This document shows, one piece after another, positions 1-5,926 of a stretch of 26,417 nucleotides of DNA (its first letter is position 1; each line of letters starts with the position of its first letter). The stretch spans positions 1-26,417 of the forward strand of contig JAPSIT010000022.1 of the NCBI GenBank assembly GCA_031178585.1, in the 5' to 3' direction. The stretch is from Arthrobacter sp. Its GTDB lineage: Bacteria > Actinomycetota > Actinomycetes > Actinomycetales > Micrococcaceae. Made by a program: the position numbers and the translations under genes. The notes below the pieces were generated by a model. That model was not told the origin of the DNA, made no database searches, and saw nothing but the letters and a program-made list of their open reading frames with translations.

Positions 1-2
1 CG

Positions 3-976
3 GGCAGGTTCCGCGCCAAGGTGCGCACCTGGCGGGAACGGCACCACCCGGTCAGCATCGAAACCCGGCACCGCCGAAGCGTGGCGGAGCGCCGGGTGGA
101 GTATGCCCCGGACCGGGACGGAATGGCTGGTTCTCGGCCTACCTGCCCGCCGACACCGCCGCCGGCATCTGGAACCGCACCACCGCAGCCGCCCGCGCCC
201 TGCAGGGCCCCGAGGAGTTCCGGACGTTGACGCAGCTGCGCGCGGACGTCGCCGAAAGCTGGCTGCTGGCCGGCGTGGCCGACGGGACCCCCTCGCCTAC
301 GGCGCAGGTGCTGGTCACCGTCCCGGTGCTGTCCCTGGCCGGTGCCGGCCAGGAACCGGCCACCCTGGACGGGCACGGCCCGATCCCGGCATCGATGGCA
401 CGAAAGCTCGTCGCGGACGGGGCGACCTCGTTCCTGCGGGTCCTGGTCGACCCGCGCGACGGCGCTCCCCTGGAGATCGGCCGCAACAGCTACCGGCTGA
501 GCACCCCGATGCGCCACTGGCTGCGGCTCCGCGACGGACGCTGCTCCTTCCCCGGCTGCAACAACCCGTCCCTGGACAACGAAGCAGACCACATCCTGGC
601 CTGGTCCAAAGGCGGAAACACCGGCATCAGCAATCTGGGCCAAGCGTGCCCCAAGCACCACCGCCTCAGACACACCACAACCTGGCAACCGGTCGGCGCC
701 ACCCATGACAGCCCGCCCGGCTGGCTCTCACCCACAGGACGGTACTACCCCAGCGAACAACACGACTGGGAACCACCCCACTGGCCAGACAGTCTTGATG
801 CGCCACACAACCACGACTTTCCGGACAGCCCCGAAGAACTAAACAACCGCGAGTGCCTTGGCCCGCCACCGCCACATAACCCAGTGCCTCAGGACCCCTT
901 GCCATCAGAGTCACTGCCTGAGGTTCCGTTGCCTGTGGATCCATTTCCCGATTGGGCGCGATGTACCGCCGCCTAG
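3..976 (+). pseudogene. DUF222/13E12-type HNH endonuclease, 5' truncated by window edge and frameshifted
   Basis: The 3' part of a DUF222-HNH protein (13E12 repeat family of actinobacteria). Frame 3 reads from base 3 without a stop through GRFRAKVRTWRER to RDGMA, then drifts off. Frame 2 picks up immediately with WFSAYLPADTAAGIW. DUF222 proteins usually read DGMAWFSAYLPA without interruption, so one base, probably a C in a GCC codon, is missing near 127/128. Downstream the frame is intact to TAG at 974-976. The HNH/zinc region at about 540-670 has CSFPGC, EADHILAW, GGNTGISNL and CPKHH, the expected order of Cys pairs and the DH/HH motif. The last ~90 residues are a Pro-rich tail of low conservation. 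The start lies outside the window. The frameshift may be a real mutation or a sequencing error; the HNH half shows no decay. These genes are usually multicopy with unclear function. Confidence 0.82.
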
Positions 977-1012
977 AGTCAGCGTGTGGTTGTTAGCCGG
1001 CTCAAACGGTCG

Positions 1013-1981
1013 TCAGCTGACGGGAGAGAGCTGGCCGCGGAAAGCCCTGCGGTAGGACTGCGGGCTGGTATCCAGTACCTTCGCGAAGTGATGGCGCAGC
1101 AGCACCGGGTGGCCGAAGCCCGACTGCCGTGCCACTTCGTCGATATTCAGATCAGTCGACTCCAGCAGCTCCTGGGCCCGCAGCACCCGCTGGGAGTTGA
1201 GCCAGGCTGCCGGCGTGGCGCCCGTCTCGGCACGGAAGCGGCGGGCGAAGGTCCTCGGGGACATGTGCACTCTGGCGGCGAGTTCCTGGACGGAATGCTC
1301 CTCGTCCAGGTTCTGGACCATCCACTCCAGCAGGTCCTCCATGGGCTGCGAGCCGCACGCGGGCATGGGCCGGTCGATGAACTGTGCCTGGCCGCCGTCG
1401 CGGTGCGGAGGCACCACCATGTCCCGGGCAATGGCAGCTGCCACCGCAGCGCCAAGCTCTACACGGACCAGGTGCAGGCAGGCGTCTATGCCTGCCGCCG
1501 TTCCGGCGCTGGAAATGATCCGGCCGTCCTGGACGTACAGGACATTTTCATCGACCAAAACCTTGGGGTACTTCGCTGCCAACTCCCCGGAGTAATGCCA
1601 GTGGGTGGTGCAGCGGCGCCCGTCCAGGAGCCCCGCCCGGGCCAGCGCAAAAGCGCCGGAGCAGATGGACATGACCCAGGCGCCCCGCTGGTGTGCCGCC
1701 CGAAGGACTCCAAGGACTTCCTCCGGAACGTCATCCTCCCGGCCGTACGGCGCCATGATCACCAGATCCGCATCGGCTGCCGCGTCCAGCCCGAGGCTTA
1801 TCTTCATGGTCAGCCCCGATTGCAGGGGGATGTCCCCCGGCACCGGGGCGCATACTCTGAAATCGAACTGGGGAACCCCGGTGCCGCGGTCGGACCGGTC
1901 GATGCCGAACACTTCAAAAGCGGTACTGAACTCAAAGATTGAAAAGTTGGGAACCGCTATGACTGCCACTGACTTGAGCAT
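1013..1981 (-). CDS. DJ-1/PfpI-AraC transcriptional regulator (GlxA/AdpA/FtrA type)
   Basis: A 322-residue cytoplasmic DNA-binding protein with an N-terminal DJ-1/PfpI-like sensor domain (about 1-175; SICSGAFALARAGLLDGR nucleophile-elbow region with Cys, then TTHWHY) and a C-terminal AraC-type double helix-turn-helix (about 220-315; SPRTFARRFRAETGATP, and GFGHPVLLRHHFAKVLDTSPQSYR). Length and order match GlxA/FtrA/AdpA-type regulators. The ATG at 1979-1981 directly precedes the conserved LKSVAVIAVPNFSIFEFSTAFEVFG start of the sensor. No good Shine-Dalgarno is visible. The gene is monocistronic and convergent with the HNH gene; the 35-bp inverted repeat just upstream suggests autoregulation. 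The ligand and target genes cannot be told from sequence. The cat operon is on the same strand but ends at a strong terminator, so co-transcription is unlikely. Confidence 0.93.
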   Translation of the reverse strand: MLKSVAVIAVPNFSIFEFSTAFEVFGIDRSDRGTGVPQFDFRVCAPVPGDIPLQSGLTMKISLGLDAAADADLVIMAPYGREDDVPEEVLGVLRAAHQRGAWVMSICSGAFALARAGLLDGRRCTTHWHYSGELAAKYPKVLVDENVLYVQDGRIISSAGTAAGIDACLHLVRVELGAAVAAAIARDMVVPPHRDGGQAQFIDRPMPACGSQPMEDLLEWMVQNLDEEHSVQELAARVHMSPRTFARRFRAETGATPAAWLNSQRVLRAQELLESTDLNIDEVARQSGFGHPVLLRHHFAKVLDTSPQSYRRAFRGQLSPVS

Positions 1982-1991
1982 GTACCCAGTA

Positions 1992-2026
1992 TGGCAGAAA
2001 ATTGTTCTTTATAGGCGTTTCTGCCA
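1992..2026. promoter_or_regulatory. inverted repeat TGGCAGAAA-N17-TTTCTGCCA, candidate operator
   Basis: Two perfect 9-bp arms (1992-2000 and 2018-2026) lie 11-45 bp upstream of the ATG of the DJ-1/AraC regulator. The spacer contains TTTATA, which reads TATAAA on the minus strand and could be the regulator's -10. The TGGC core resembles half-sites reported for AdpA, which has the same domain architecture. Autoregulation is inferred; the repeat is seen directly. Confidence 0.6.
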
Positions 2027-2062
2027 CTTTTTTCCTTCCCTCCCCAGGAGAACCATGGAGCT

Positions 2063-2230
2063 ATGGAAATCTTCGGAATAGCCCTCGTTGTCCTGATCCT
2101 CATCTCCGTGGCCGCCACGTTCACTGCCGTTGCACGGGACGGGCGCGGACACACACCGCCGGAATATTCGATCCGGGACTGGTCTGCACTGGACCTCCCC
2201 AGCAGGAACCACACCACGCGCGCTCTTTAG
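2063..2230 (+). CDS. small single-pass membrane protein (55 residues), unknown function
   Basis: ATG at 2063 opens a 55-codon frame ending in TAG at 2228-2230. Residues 2-25 form one strongly hydrophobic helix (EIFGIALVVLILISVAATF), followed by a polar tail with ARDGRGHTPPE and a SALDLPS segment. I recognise this pattern (short membrane anchor, VARDGRGH-like motif, WSALDLP end) from small hypothetical proteins of Arthrobacter relatives, but know of no function. An AGGAG at 2046-2050 lies 12 bp upstream, rather far. An ATG at 2055 sits nearer to it but opens only an 8-codon frame, so its use would be unproductive or would act as a tiny leader. The gene is divergent from the DJ-1/AraC regulator, with the inverted repeat between them. 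The tail probably faces the cytoplasm, since the N terminus is uncharged and the Arg residues follow the helix. Confidence 0.65.
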   Translation: MEIFGIALVVLILISVAATFTAVARDGRGHTPPEYSIRDWSALDLPSRNHTTRAL

Positions 2231-2313
2231 GATGGTTGCTGCTCCTCCTCGCCTCTTTTCAACCACCCGCCGCCCACACCACCCGCCTGTCCACAACAAC
2301 CAGCCCCACAAAA

Positions 2314-2351
2314 AGCAAAGGACCCGGCTCACCTGAGCCGGGTCCTTTGCT
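2314..2351 (-). terminator. strong intrinsic terminator of the cat operon
   Basis: A perfect inverted repeat with 18-bp arms (2314-2331, 2334-2351) and a 2-base centre, so the outer 16 bp can pair around a small loop. Read on the minus strand it lies 9 bp after the catC stop and is followed by a T-run (TTTTTG), as expected of a rho-independent terminator. On the plus strand it follows the 55-residue membrane protein gene but lacks a T-run. Confidence 0.92.
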
Positions 2352-2360
2352 GTGGCGGGG

Positions 2361-2645
2361 TCAGCCAAGGGCGATGTCGGAAGGATGCAGCGCCAGGGGC
2401 GTAACGTCGATTGTCATGTAGGGGAACAGCGGCAGCCCCCACAGGATCTCGTGCAGGCGTTCGTTACCGGCTACGTCGAAGATGCTGATGTTGGCGTATT
2501 CGCCCACGCACCGCCAGATGTTCTGCCACTCCCCCTTGCGCTGCAGCTCCTGTGAATAGGCTTTCTCTGCGGCAAGCAACTCTGCCTTGGCCGCTGGATC
2601 CATGTCCGGCGGAACACTGACGTCCATGCGCACTGCAAAAAGCAC
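2361..2645 (-). CDS. catC: muconolactone delta-isomerase
   Basis: A 94-residue cytoplasmic isomerase that converts muconolactone to 3-oxoadipate enol-lactone, the third step of the catechol ortho-cleavage branch. It matches CatC along its whole length: MLFAVRMDVSVPPDMDP start, the AEKAYSQELQRKGEWQNIWR helix with the conserved Glu, YANISIFDV, and LPLFPYMTIDVTPLALHPSDI near the end. Family members are 90-97 residues and form large oligomers. The start is GTG at 2643-2645, set by GAGGAG seven bases upstream. It is the last gene of catR-catB-catA-catC, 49 bp after catA, and is closed by the terminator at 2314-2351. Confidence 0.97.
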   Translation of the reverse strand: MLFAVRMDVSVPPDMDPAAKAELLAAEKAYSQELQRKGEWQNIWRCVGEYANISIFDVAGNERLHEILWGLPLFPYMTIDVTPLALHPSDIALG

Positions 2646-2694
2646 GGGTTTACTCCTCTAGTTCGTCGCTGCTACTGTTTGGTCGCCGCTACGG

Positions 2695-3558
2695 CTAGGA
2701 GCGGGCAGCGTCGAGGACAAAGTCGTAAGTGACCTCATTGCCGGCACCGTCAGTCCGGGGCTCCGGGCTCAGGACGAGTTCAGGTTTGACGGCGGAGGCG
2801 ATGTCGTCGGACAGGTGCTGGTCCCCCTCGAAATACAGCTGCGCGGTCAGGAGCTGATGACCAGGCGCCGACACTTTCAGGTGGAGGTGGGCCGGGCGCC
2901 AGGCGTGCCAGCCCGCTGCCGCGATCAGCTTGCCGCAGGCACCGTCAGTGGGAATCTGGTACGGAGCCGGCTGCACGGTGTTCAGGGCGAAGTTGCCGGC
3001 GGCATCGGCGATGACGGTGCCGCGGAGGTTCCATTCAGGAAGACCGGGCGCGAACTGCGAGTAGAAACCATTGTCATCGGCGTGCCAGATCTCCACCTGG
3101 GCGCCCGGAAGCGGGCTGCCGTCAACCGCGCGGACCTGCCCCTGGAACAGCAGCGGCGTGCCGCTTTCCTCTTCCCGCATCGGCAGCGTGGCCGGAGATT
3201 CAAGCCGGGGCGAACCCGGCACGTAGTAAGGGCCTTCAATGGTGCCCTTGTTGCCTTCGCGGTCCTCGGTGGAGACTTCCTCCACAACGTGCTCCACCCA
3301 AACATCCAGGAAGAGCGGCCATTCGCCGTCTTCGCCGACATTGATCAGCCAGGATTTAAGCGCGTTGAACTCGTCGTAGGTCACTTTGTGCTTGCGGATC
3401 GTTTCGTACACGGCGCCGAGCACCTCGTTGGCCAGCAGCGACACACGCTCCTTGGGCACAGCGAGCGCCGCGGTCTTGCCACTCTCGCGGAAGCGTTCAG
3501 TGGCAGCGTTGCCGGATTCTGCGGCCTTGGCGTCAAATGCGGTCAGGTTGGTTGTCAT
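2695..3558 (-). CDS. catA: catechol 1,2-dioxygenase (intradiol)
   Basis: A 287-residue non-haem Fe(III) enzyme that opens catechol between its two hydroxyls to cis,cis-muconate. The N-terminal helical linker (about 1-100) is followed by the intradiol beta-sandwich. The iron ligands fit the family pattern: Tyr166 in NGFYSQF, Tyr200 in PAPYQIP, and His224/His226 in RPAHLH. The IEGPYYVPGSP segment at 107-117 is also typical. Length is normal for actinobacterial CatA. Start ATG at 3556-3558, with a purine-rich AAAGAGAG upstream. It lies 69 bp downstream of catB with a 14-bp palindrome in the gap. Chlorocatechol activity cannot be excluded, but the neighbouring benABCD set points to catechol as substrate. 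Confidence 0.97.
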   Translation of the reverse strand: MTTNLTAFDAKAAESGNAATERFRESGKTAALAVPKERVSLLANEVLGAVYETIRKHKVTYDEFNALKSWLINVGEDGEWPLFLDVWVEHVVEEVSTEDREGNKGTIEGPYYVPGSPRLESPATLPMREEESGTPLLFQGQVRAVDGSPLPGAQVEIWHADDNGFYSQFAPGLPEWNLRGTVIADAAGNFALNTVQPAPYQIPTDGACGKLIAAAGWHAWRPAHLHLKVSAPGHQLLTAQLYFEGDQHLSDDIASAVKPELVLSPEPRTDGAGNEVTYDFVLDAARS

Positions 3559-3576
3559 CGTCGACTCTCTTTCTGT

Positions 3577-3590
3577 GGCAGGCGCCTGCC
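3577..3590. repeat. 14-bp perfect palindrome in the catB-catA gap
   Basis: GGCAGGCGCCTGCC is self-complementary. In mRNA it could form a 5-bp stem with a GCGC loop, 19-32 bases before the catA start. There is no T-run, so it is not a terminator. It could be an mRNA stability or processing element, or chance in GC-rich DNA. Confidence 0.4.
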
Positions 3591-3627
3591 TGGGTGCCGG
3601 CGCCGCGGTTAGGATGTGGACTGGATT

Positions 3628-4737
3628 TCAGCTGGTGCGGTCAAGCCGGTATTTGGCGAGCTTCCCGGGGTCGATCTCGATGCCGATTCCCGGCACCTGC
3701 CGTGCCGCAAGCCGGCCGTCCACGATCTCAAGGGGTTCGGCCAGGAGGTCGTCGCTCATGTCGAGGAAGTTGGACAGCTCCCCCGCCCGCCGGGTGGTGG
3801 ATTCGAAGGCGGCGCCGAAGGTTACGGTGCAGAGGGTGCCGAGCTGTCCGTCGATCTGATTGCCCATCACCACTTCCGCGCCGAGGCCGTCGCACTGGAA
3901 CAGCACCCGCTGGGAATGCGAGAACCCGGTGCGCGCGGTCTTGATGCTGACCGCATTCGCAGCTCCGCTCAGCAGTTCCCGCGTCACCTCGCCGGGGTTC
4001 GTCGCGCTCTCGTCTGCGACGAACGGAACGGGGCAATGGCTGACCAGCCATTTGCGTCCCAGGACATCGTCCGCGGGGCACAGCTCCTCGGCGAGCGTGA
4101 GGTCGAGGTCCGCCATGGCGTTCAGGGCGCGCAGGGATTCCGACGGCGTCCAGCCCCGGTTTCCGTCGACGTACAGTTCGATGTCCCCGCCGAGCTCCTC
4201 GCGCAGTGCGCGGCAGACGTCGACGTCGAGGGTGAACGGGCGGCGTCCGACCTTCACTTTGAATGTGGTGATCCCGTAGGTGTCGCGCATGCGCTCTGCC
4301 TCAGCCACCATTTTGGCCGGTTCGGCAAAGCCCAGCATGTGGCTGACGCGCATGCTGCCCGAATAGCCGCCCAGCAATGCCGTGACGGGCTGCCCAAGCG
4401 TTTTTCCAATAACGTCCCAGACTGCCATGTCCACGGCCGACTTCGCGGTTGGGTTGCCGACGGTCCTGGCCATCACGGCATGCATGGACTCGCGGTCCAG
4501 GATGGACATCCCTACGAGCTGGGGTGCGAACAGAGTACCGACAGCCGCCACGATGGATTCCTGGGTTTCACCGTAGGTGAAGGGCCTGGCGGGGGCCTCG
4601 GCAACTCCGGACAGGCCGTCATCGGTGTGCACCCGGACCAGGACATGGGATGCCGTGTGGACCTCGCCGCTGGCGAACCTTAAGGGCTTCACATAAGGAA
4701 TGGCGAAGGGGATCGCCTCGATGGACGTGATTTTCAC
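3628..4737 (-). CDS. catB: muconate cycloisomerase
   Basis: A 369-residue Mn/Mg-dependent enzyme of the enolase superfamily that cyclises cis,cis-muconate to muconolactone. All superfamily signatures are visible: FKVKVG with Lys160/Lys162, metal ligands Asp191 (LYVDGN), Glu217/218 (LAEELC) and Asp242 (FVADES), and the catalytic Lys266 (VSIKTARTG). The N-terminal capping domain (about 1-130) ends in AVWDVIGKTLGQPVTALLGG, also standard. Start is GTG at 4735-4737 with a strong GGAGGA at 4743-4748; the GTGA there overlaps the catR stop by 4 bases, so translation is probably coupled. A chloromuconate cycloisomerase is possible from the fold, but the context favours the muconate enzyme. Confidence 0.96.
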   Translation of the reverse strand: MKITSIEAIPFAIPYVKPLRFASGEVHTASHVLVRVHTDDGLSGVAEAPARPFTYGETQESIVAAVGTLFAPQLVGMSILDRESMHAVMARTVGNPTAKSAVDMAVWDVIGKTLGQPVTALLGGYSGSMRVSHMLGFAEPAKMVAEAERMRDTYGITTFKVKVGRRPFTLDVDVCRALREELGGDIELYVDGNRGWTPSESLRALNAMADLDLTLAEELCPADDVLGRKWLVSHCPVPFVADESATNPGEVTRELLSGAANAVSIKTARTGFSHSQRVLFQCDGLGAEVVMGNQIDGQLGTLCTVTFGAAFESTTRRAGELSNFLDMSDDLLAEPLEIVDGRLAARQVPGIGIEIDPGKLAKYRLDRTS

Positions 4738-5648
4738 GGAAGTCCTCCGGAGTAGCTCGAGTCAAGAAAGATGGAATGGTCCTCAAGGGCGGCGAGGAAC
4801 GAGTCGACCAGCGGTGATTCACGGGTACGGGGCCACGCCAGCGCCAGCCCGACGTCCTCCGCGCCAGTCACCTCCCGGTAGTGGACGCCCGCGAGCGCAA
4901 TGCCGCGGACGGATTCCGGAAGGACCGCGATGCCGAGTCCTGCCGCGACGAGGGAAAGCTGGGTGGAGGTCTTGGCGGACTCGTGCGCCACCCGGGGGTA
5001 GTAGTCGGCCGCCTGGCAGGCCCGGATTACGGCGTCACGTACCACTGATTGGGAGCCGGCGGGGTACATGATGAAGTCTTCCGCCCGGAGTTCCCCGATG
5101 CTCAGACTTCCCGCTGCGGCCAGGCGGTGCCCGTCCGGCAGCGCAACCACGAAGTTTTCCTGCGCTATCGGCCGCAGCACCAATTCGGCGTCCCGCGCGG
5201 GCGGCCGGAGCACCCCGACATCGAGTTCGCCGGCCAACAGTGCCAGTTCGATGGCGGGCGTGAGCATCTCGGTGTGGATGTCGAGGACCACATCCGGAAG
5301 CTCTTCCTTGACCAGGCGCGCCAGGGCGGGGAGCTGTGTGTACGACGCTGTCCCCGTCAGTCCGATGCGAAGCGTCCCGGCTTTTCCGTCGGCGAACCGG
5401 CGGGCCCTGCGGGCCGCTTCCTCGACGCTGCCCAGAATACGCTGCGCGTCGGCGAAGAAAGCCTCACCGGCGGGCGTCAGGCTCACGCTTCTGGTGGTGC
5501 GGGCAAAGAGTTCAGTTCCGAGCTCGGCCTCCAGTTGCCGGATCTGCTGGGAGAGAGGCGGCTGCGCCATTTGCAGCCGTTCCGCAGCCTGTCCGAAGTG
5601 GCAGGTTTCAGCTACCACGACGAAGTAACGCAGGTGCCTCAGTTCCAT
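4734..5648 (-). CDS. catR: LysR-type regulator of the catechol operon (CatR-like)
   Basis: A 304-residue LysR-type regulator. The winged helix-turn-helix covers residues 1-60 (FGQAAERLQMAQPPLSQQIRQLEAEL, then TPAGEAFF), followed by a long linker helix and a periplasmic-binding-like effector domain (about 90-290) with GTLRIGLTG and AAGLGIAVLPESV. The frame stays open 33 codons further upstream, but the ATG at 5646-5648 has AAGGAG nine bases ahead and gives the canonical MELRHLRYF start. It is the first gene of its own operon, overlapping catB by 4 bases, and divergent from benA. In this family the inducer is probably cis,cis-muconate or benzoate; that is inference. The symbol reflects context, not orthology proof. 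Confidence 0.88.
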   Translation of the reverse strand: MELRHLRYFVVVAETCHFGQAAERLQMAQPPLSQQIRQLEAELGTELFARTTRSVSLTPAGEAFFADAQRILGSVEEAARRARRFADGKAGTLRIGLTGTASYTQLPALARLVKEELPDVVLDIHTEMLTPAIELALLAGELDVGVLRPPARDAELVLRPIAQENFVVALPDGHRLAAAGSLSIGELRAEDFIMYPAGSQSVVRDAVIRACQAADYYPRVAHESAKTSTQLSLVAAGLGIAVLPESVRGIALAGVHYREVTGAEDVGLALAWPRTRESPLVDSFLAALEDHSIFLDSSYSGGLP

Positions 5649-5716
5649 GGCGGACCGCTCCTTCCGTGTGGGCTGCGCCACGTCAATGGTTGTTGCTTCA
5701 ATAGCGTGGCACGGAA

Positions 5717-5740
5717 ATTGGTATTCAACAAATATCCAAT
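5717..5740. promoter_or_regulatory. ATTGG-N14-CCAAT inverted repeat, candidate LysR-type site
   Basis: A dyad of two ATTGG arms lies 69-92 bp upstream of the catR start. A T-N11-A spacing, typical of LysR-type boxes, can be drawn inside it (5722 to 5734) but is not centred on the dyad. The spacer contains TTGTTGAA on the minus strand (5724-5731), an octamer that recurs upstream of benR. Confidence 0.45.
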
Positions 5741-5776
5741 TCGGCACCTTTCAGACTCTAAGCGTCTTTATCTGGC

Positions 5777-5803
5777 CCTAGGCAGGCCTAGGTAAATACC
5801 TAG
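5777..5803. promoter_or_regulatory. two interlocked palindromes built on CCTAGG half-sites
   Basis: CCTAGGC-AG-GCCTAGG (5777-5792) and CTAGGTA-AA-TACCTAG (5788-5803) are each perfect 7-bp dyads with a 2-base spacer, and they share the middle half-site. Half-sites at 5777, 5787 and 5799 recur at about one helical turn. The block lies just upstream of and touching the candidate benA -10 (TAGTGT, 5801-5806), a position suited to a regulator dimer pair. Which protein binds is unknown. Confidence 0.55.
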
Positions 5804-5819
5804 TGTGAGCGGCGCCACT
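5804..5819. promoter_or_regulatory. partial CRP/GlxR-like site TGTGA-N6-CCACT
   Basis: One half matches the CRP/GlxR consensus TGTGA exactly. The other reads CCACT against TCACA, keeping only the central CAC. It falls at the candidate benA transcription start, where binding would repress. Weak evidence. Confidence 0.2.
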
Positions 5820-5851
5820 CCTTGGCAGAGTTGGCTGCATTCAGTTTGACC

Positions 5852-5870
5852 GACCGCTCGTTCAGCGGTC
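5852..5870 (+). promoter_or_regulatory. stem-loop in the benA leader
   Basis: GACCGCT and AGCGGTC form a perfect 7-bp dyad around a 5-base loop, 57-75 bases before the benA ATG. It is preceded by TTGACC. It could be an mRNA hairpin or a TetR-like operator; the sequence does not decide. Confidence 0.4.
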
Positions 5871-5926
5871 CGCCGGGCCGCAGCCCCGGCACCGGGCACC
5901 GTTGCCCGACATCGATAGGAGCCAAC

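Larger units (their letters stand above)
5649..5926. promoter_or_regulatory. divergent catR/benA control region (278 bp)
   Basis: Intergenic region between two divergent catabolic operons. From left to right it holds GCCACG-N22-CGTGGC (5677-5710), ATTGG-N14-CCAAT (5717-5740), two interlocked CCTAGG-type palindromes (5777-5803), a partial CRP-like site (5804-5819) and a 7-bp stem-loop (5852-5870). Its centre is more AT-rich than the flanking genes. A TAGTGT at 5801-5806 could be the benA -10, giving a start near 5813 and a leader of about 115 bases. No small ORF is convincing. Confidence 0.75.

Noticed and set aside
3..976. HNH gene as part of a homing intron, restriction or phage-defence system
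   Set aside because: DUF222-HNH proteins are widespread solitary genes in actinobacteria, and no intron, methylase or partner gene is visible nearby.
986..1942. Long plus-strand open frame opposite the DJ-1/AraC regulator
   Set aside because: Its translation has no recognisable domain and unlikely composition; the minus-strand regulator explains the region fully. Such antisense frames are expected in GC-rich DNA.
2815..3612. Plus-strand frame opposite catA
   Set aside because: CatA has all iron ligands in the other strand; the opposing frame is compositionally a shadow.
5804..5819. CRP/GlxR site as firm evidence of catabolite repression of benA
   Set aside because: Only one half-site matches the consensus, so it is listed as a weak candidate and not used for conclusions.
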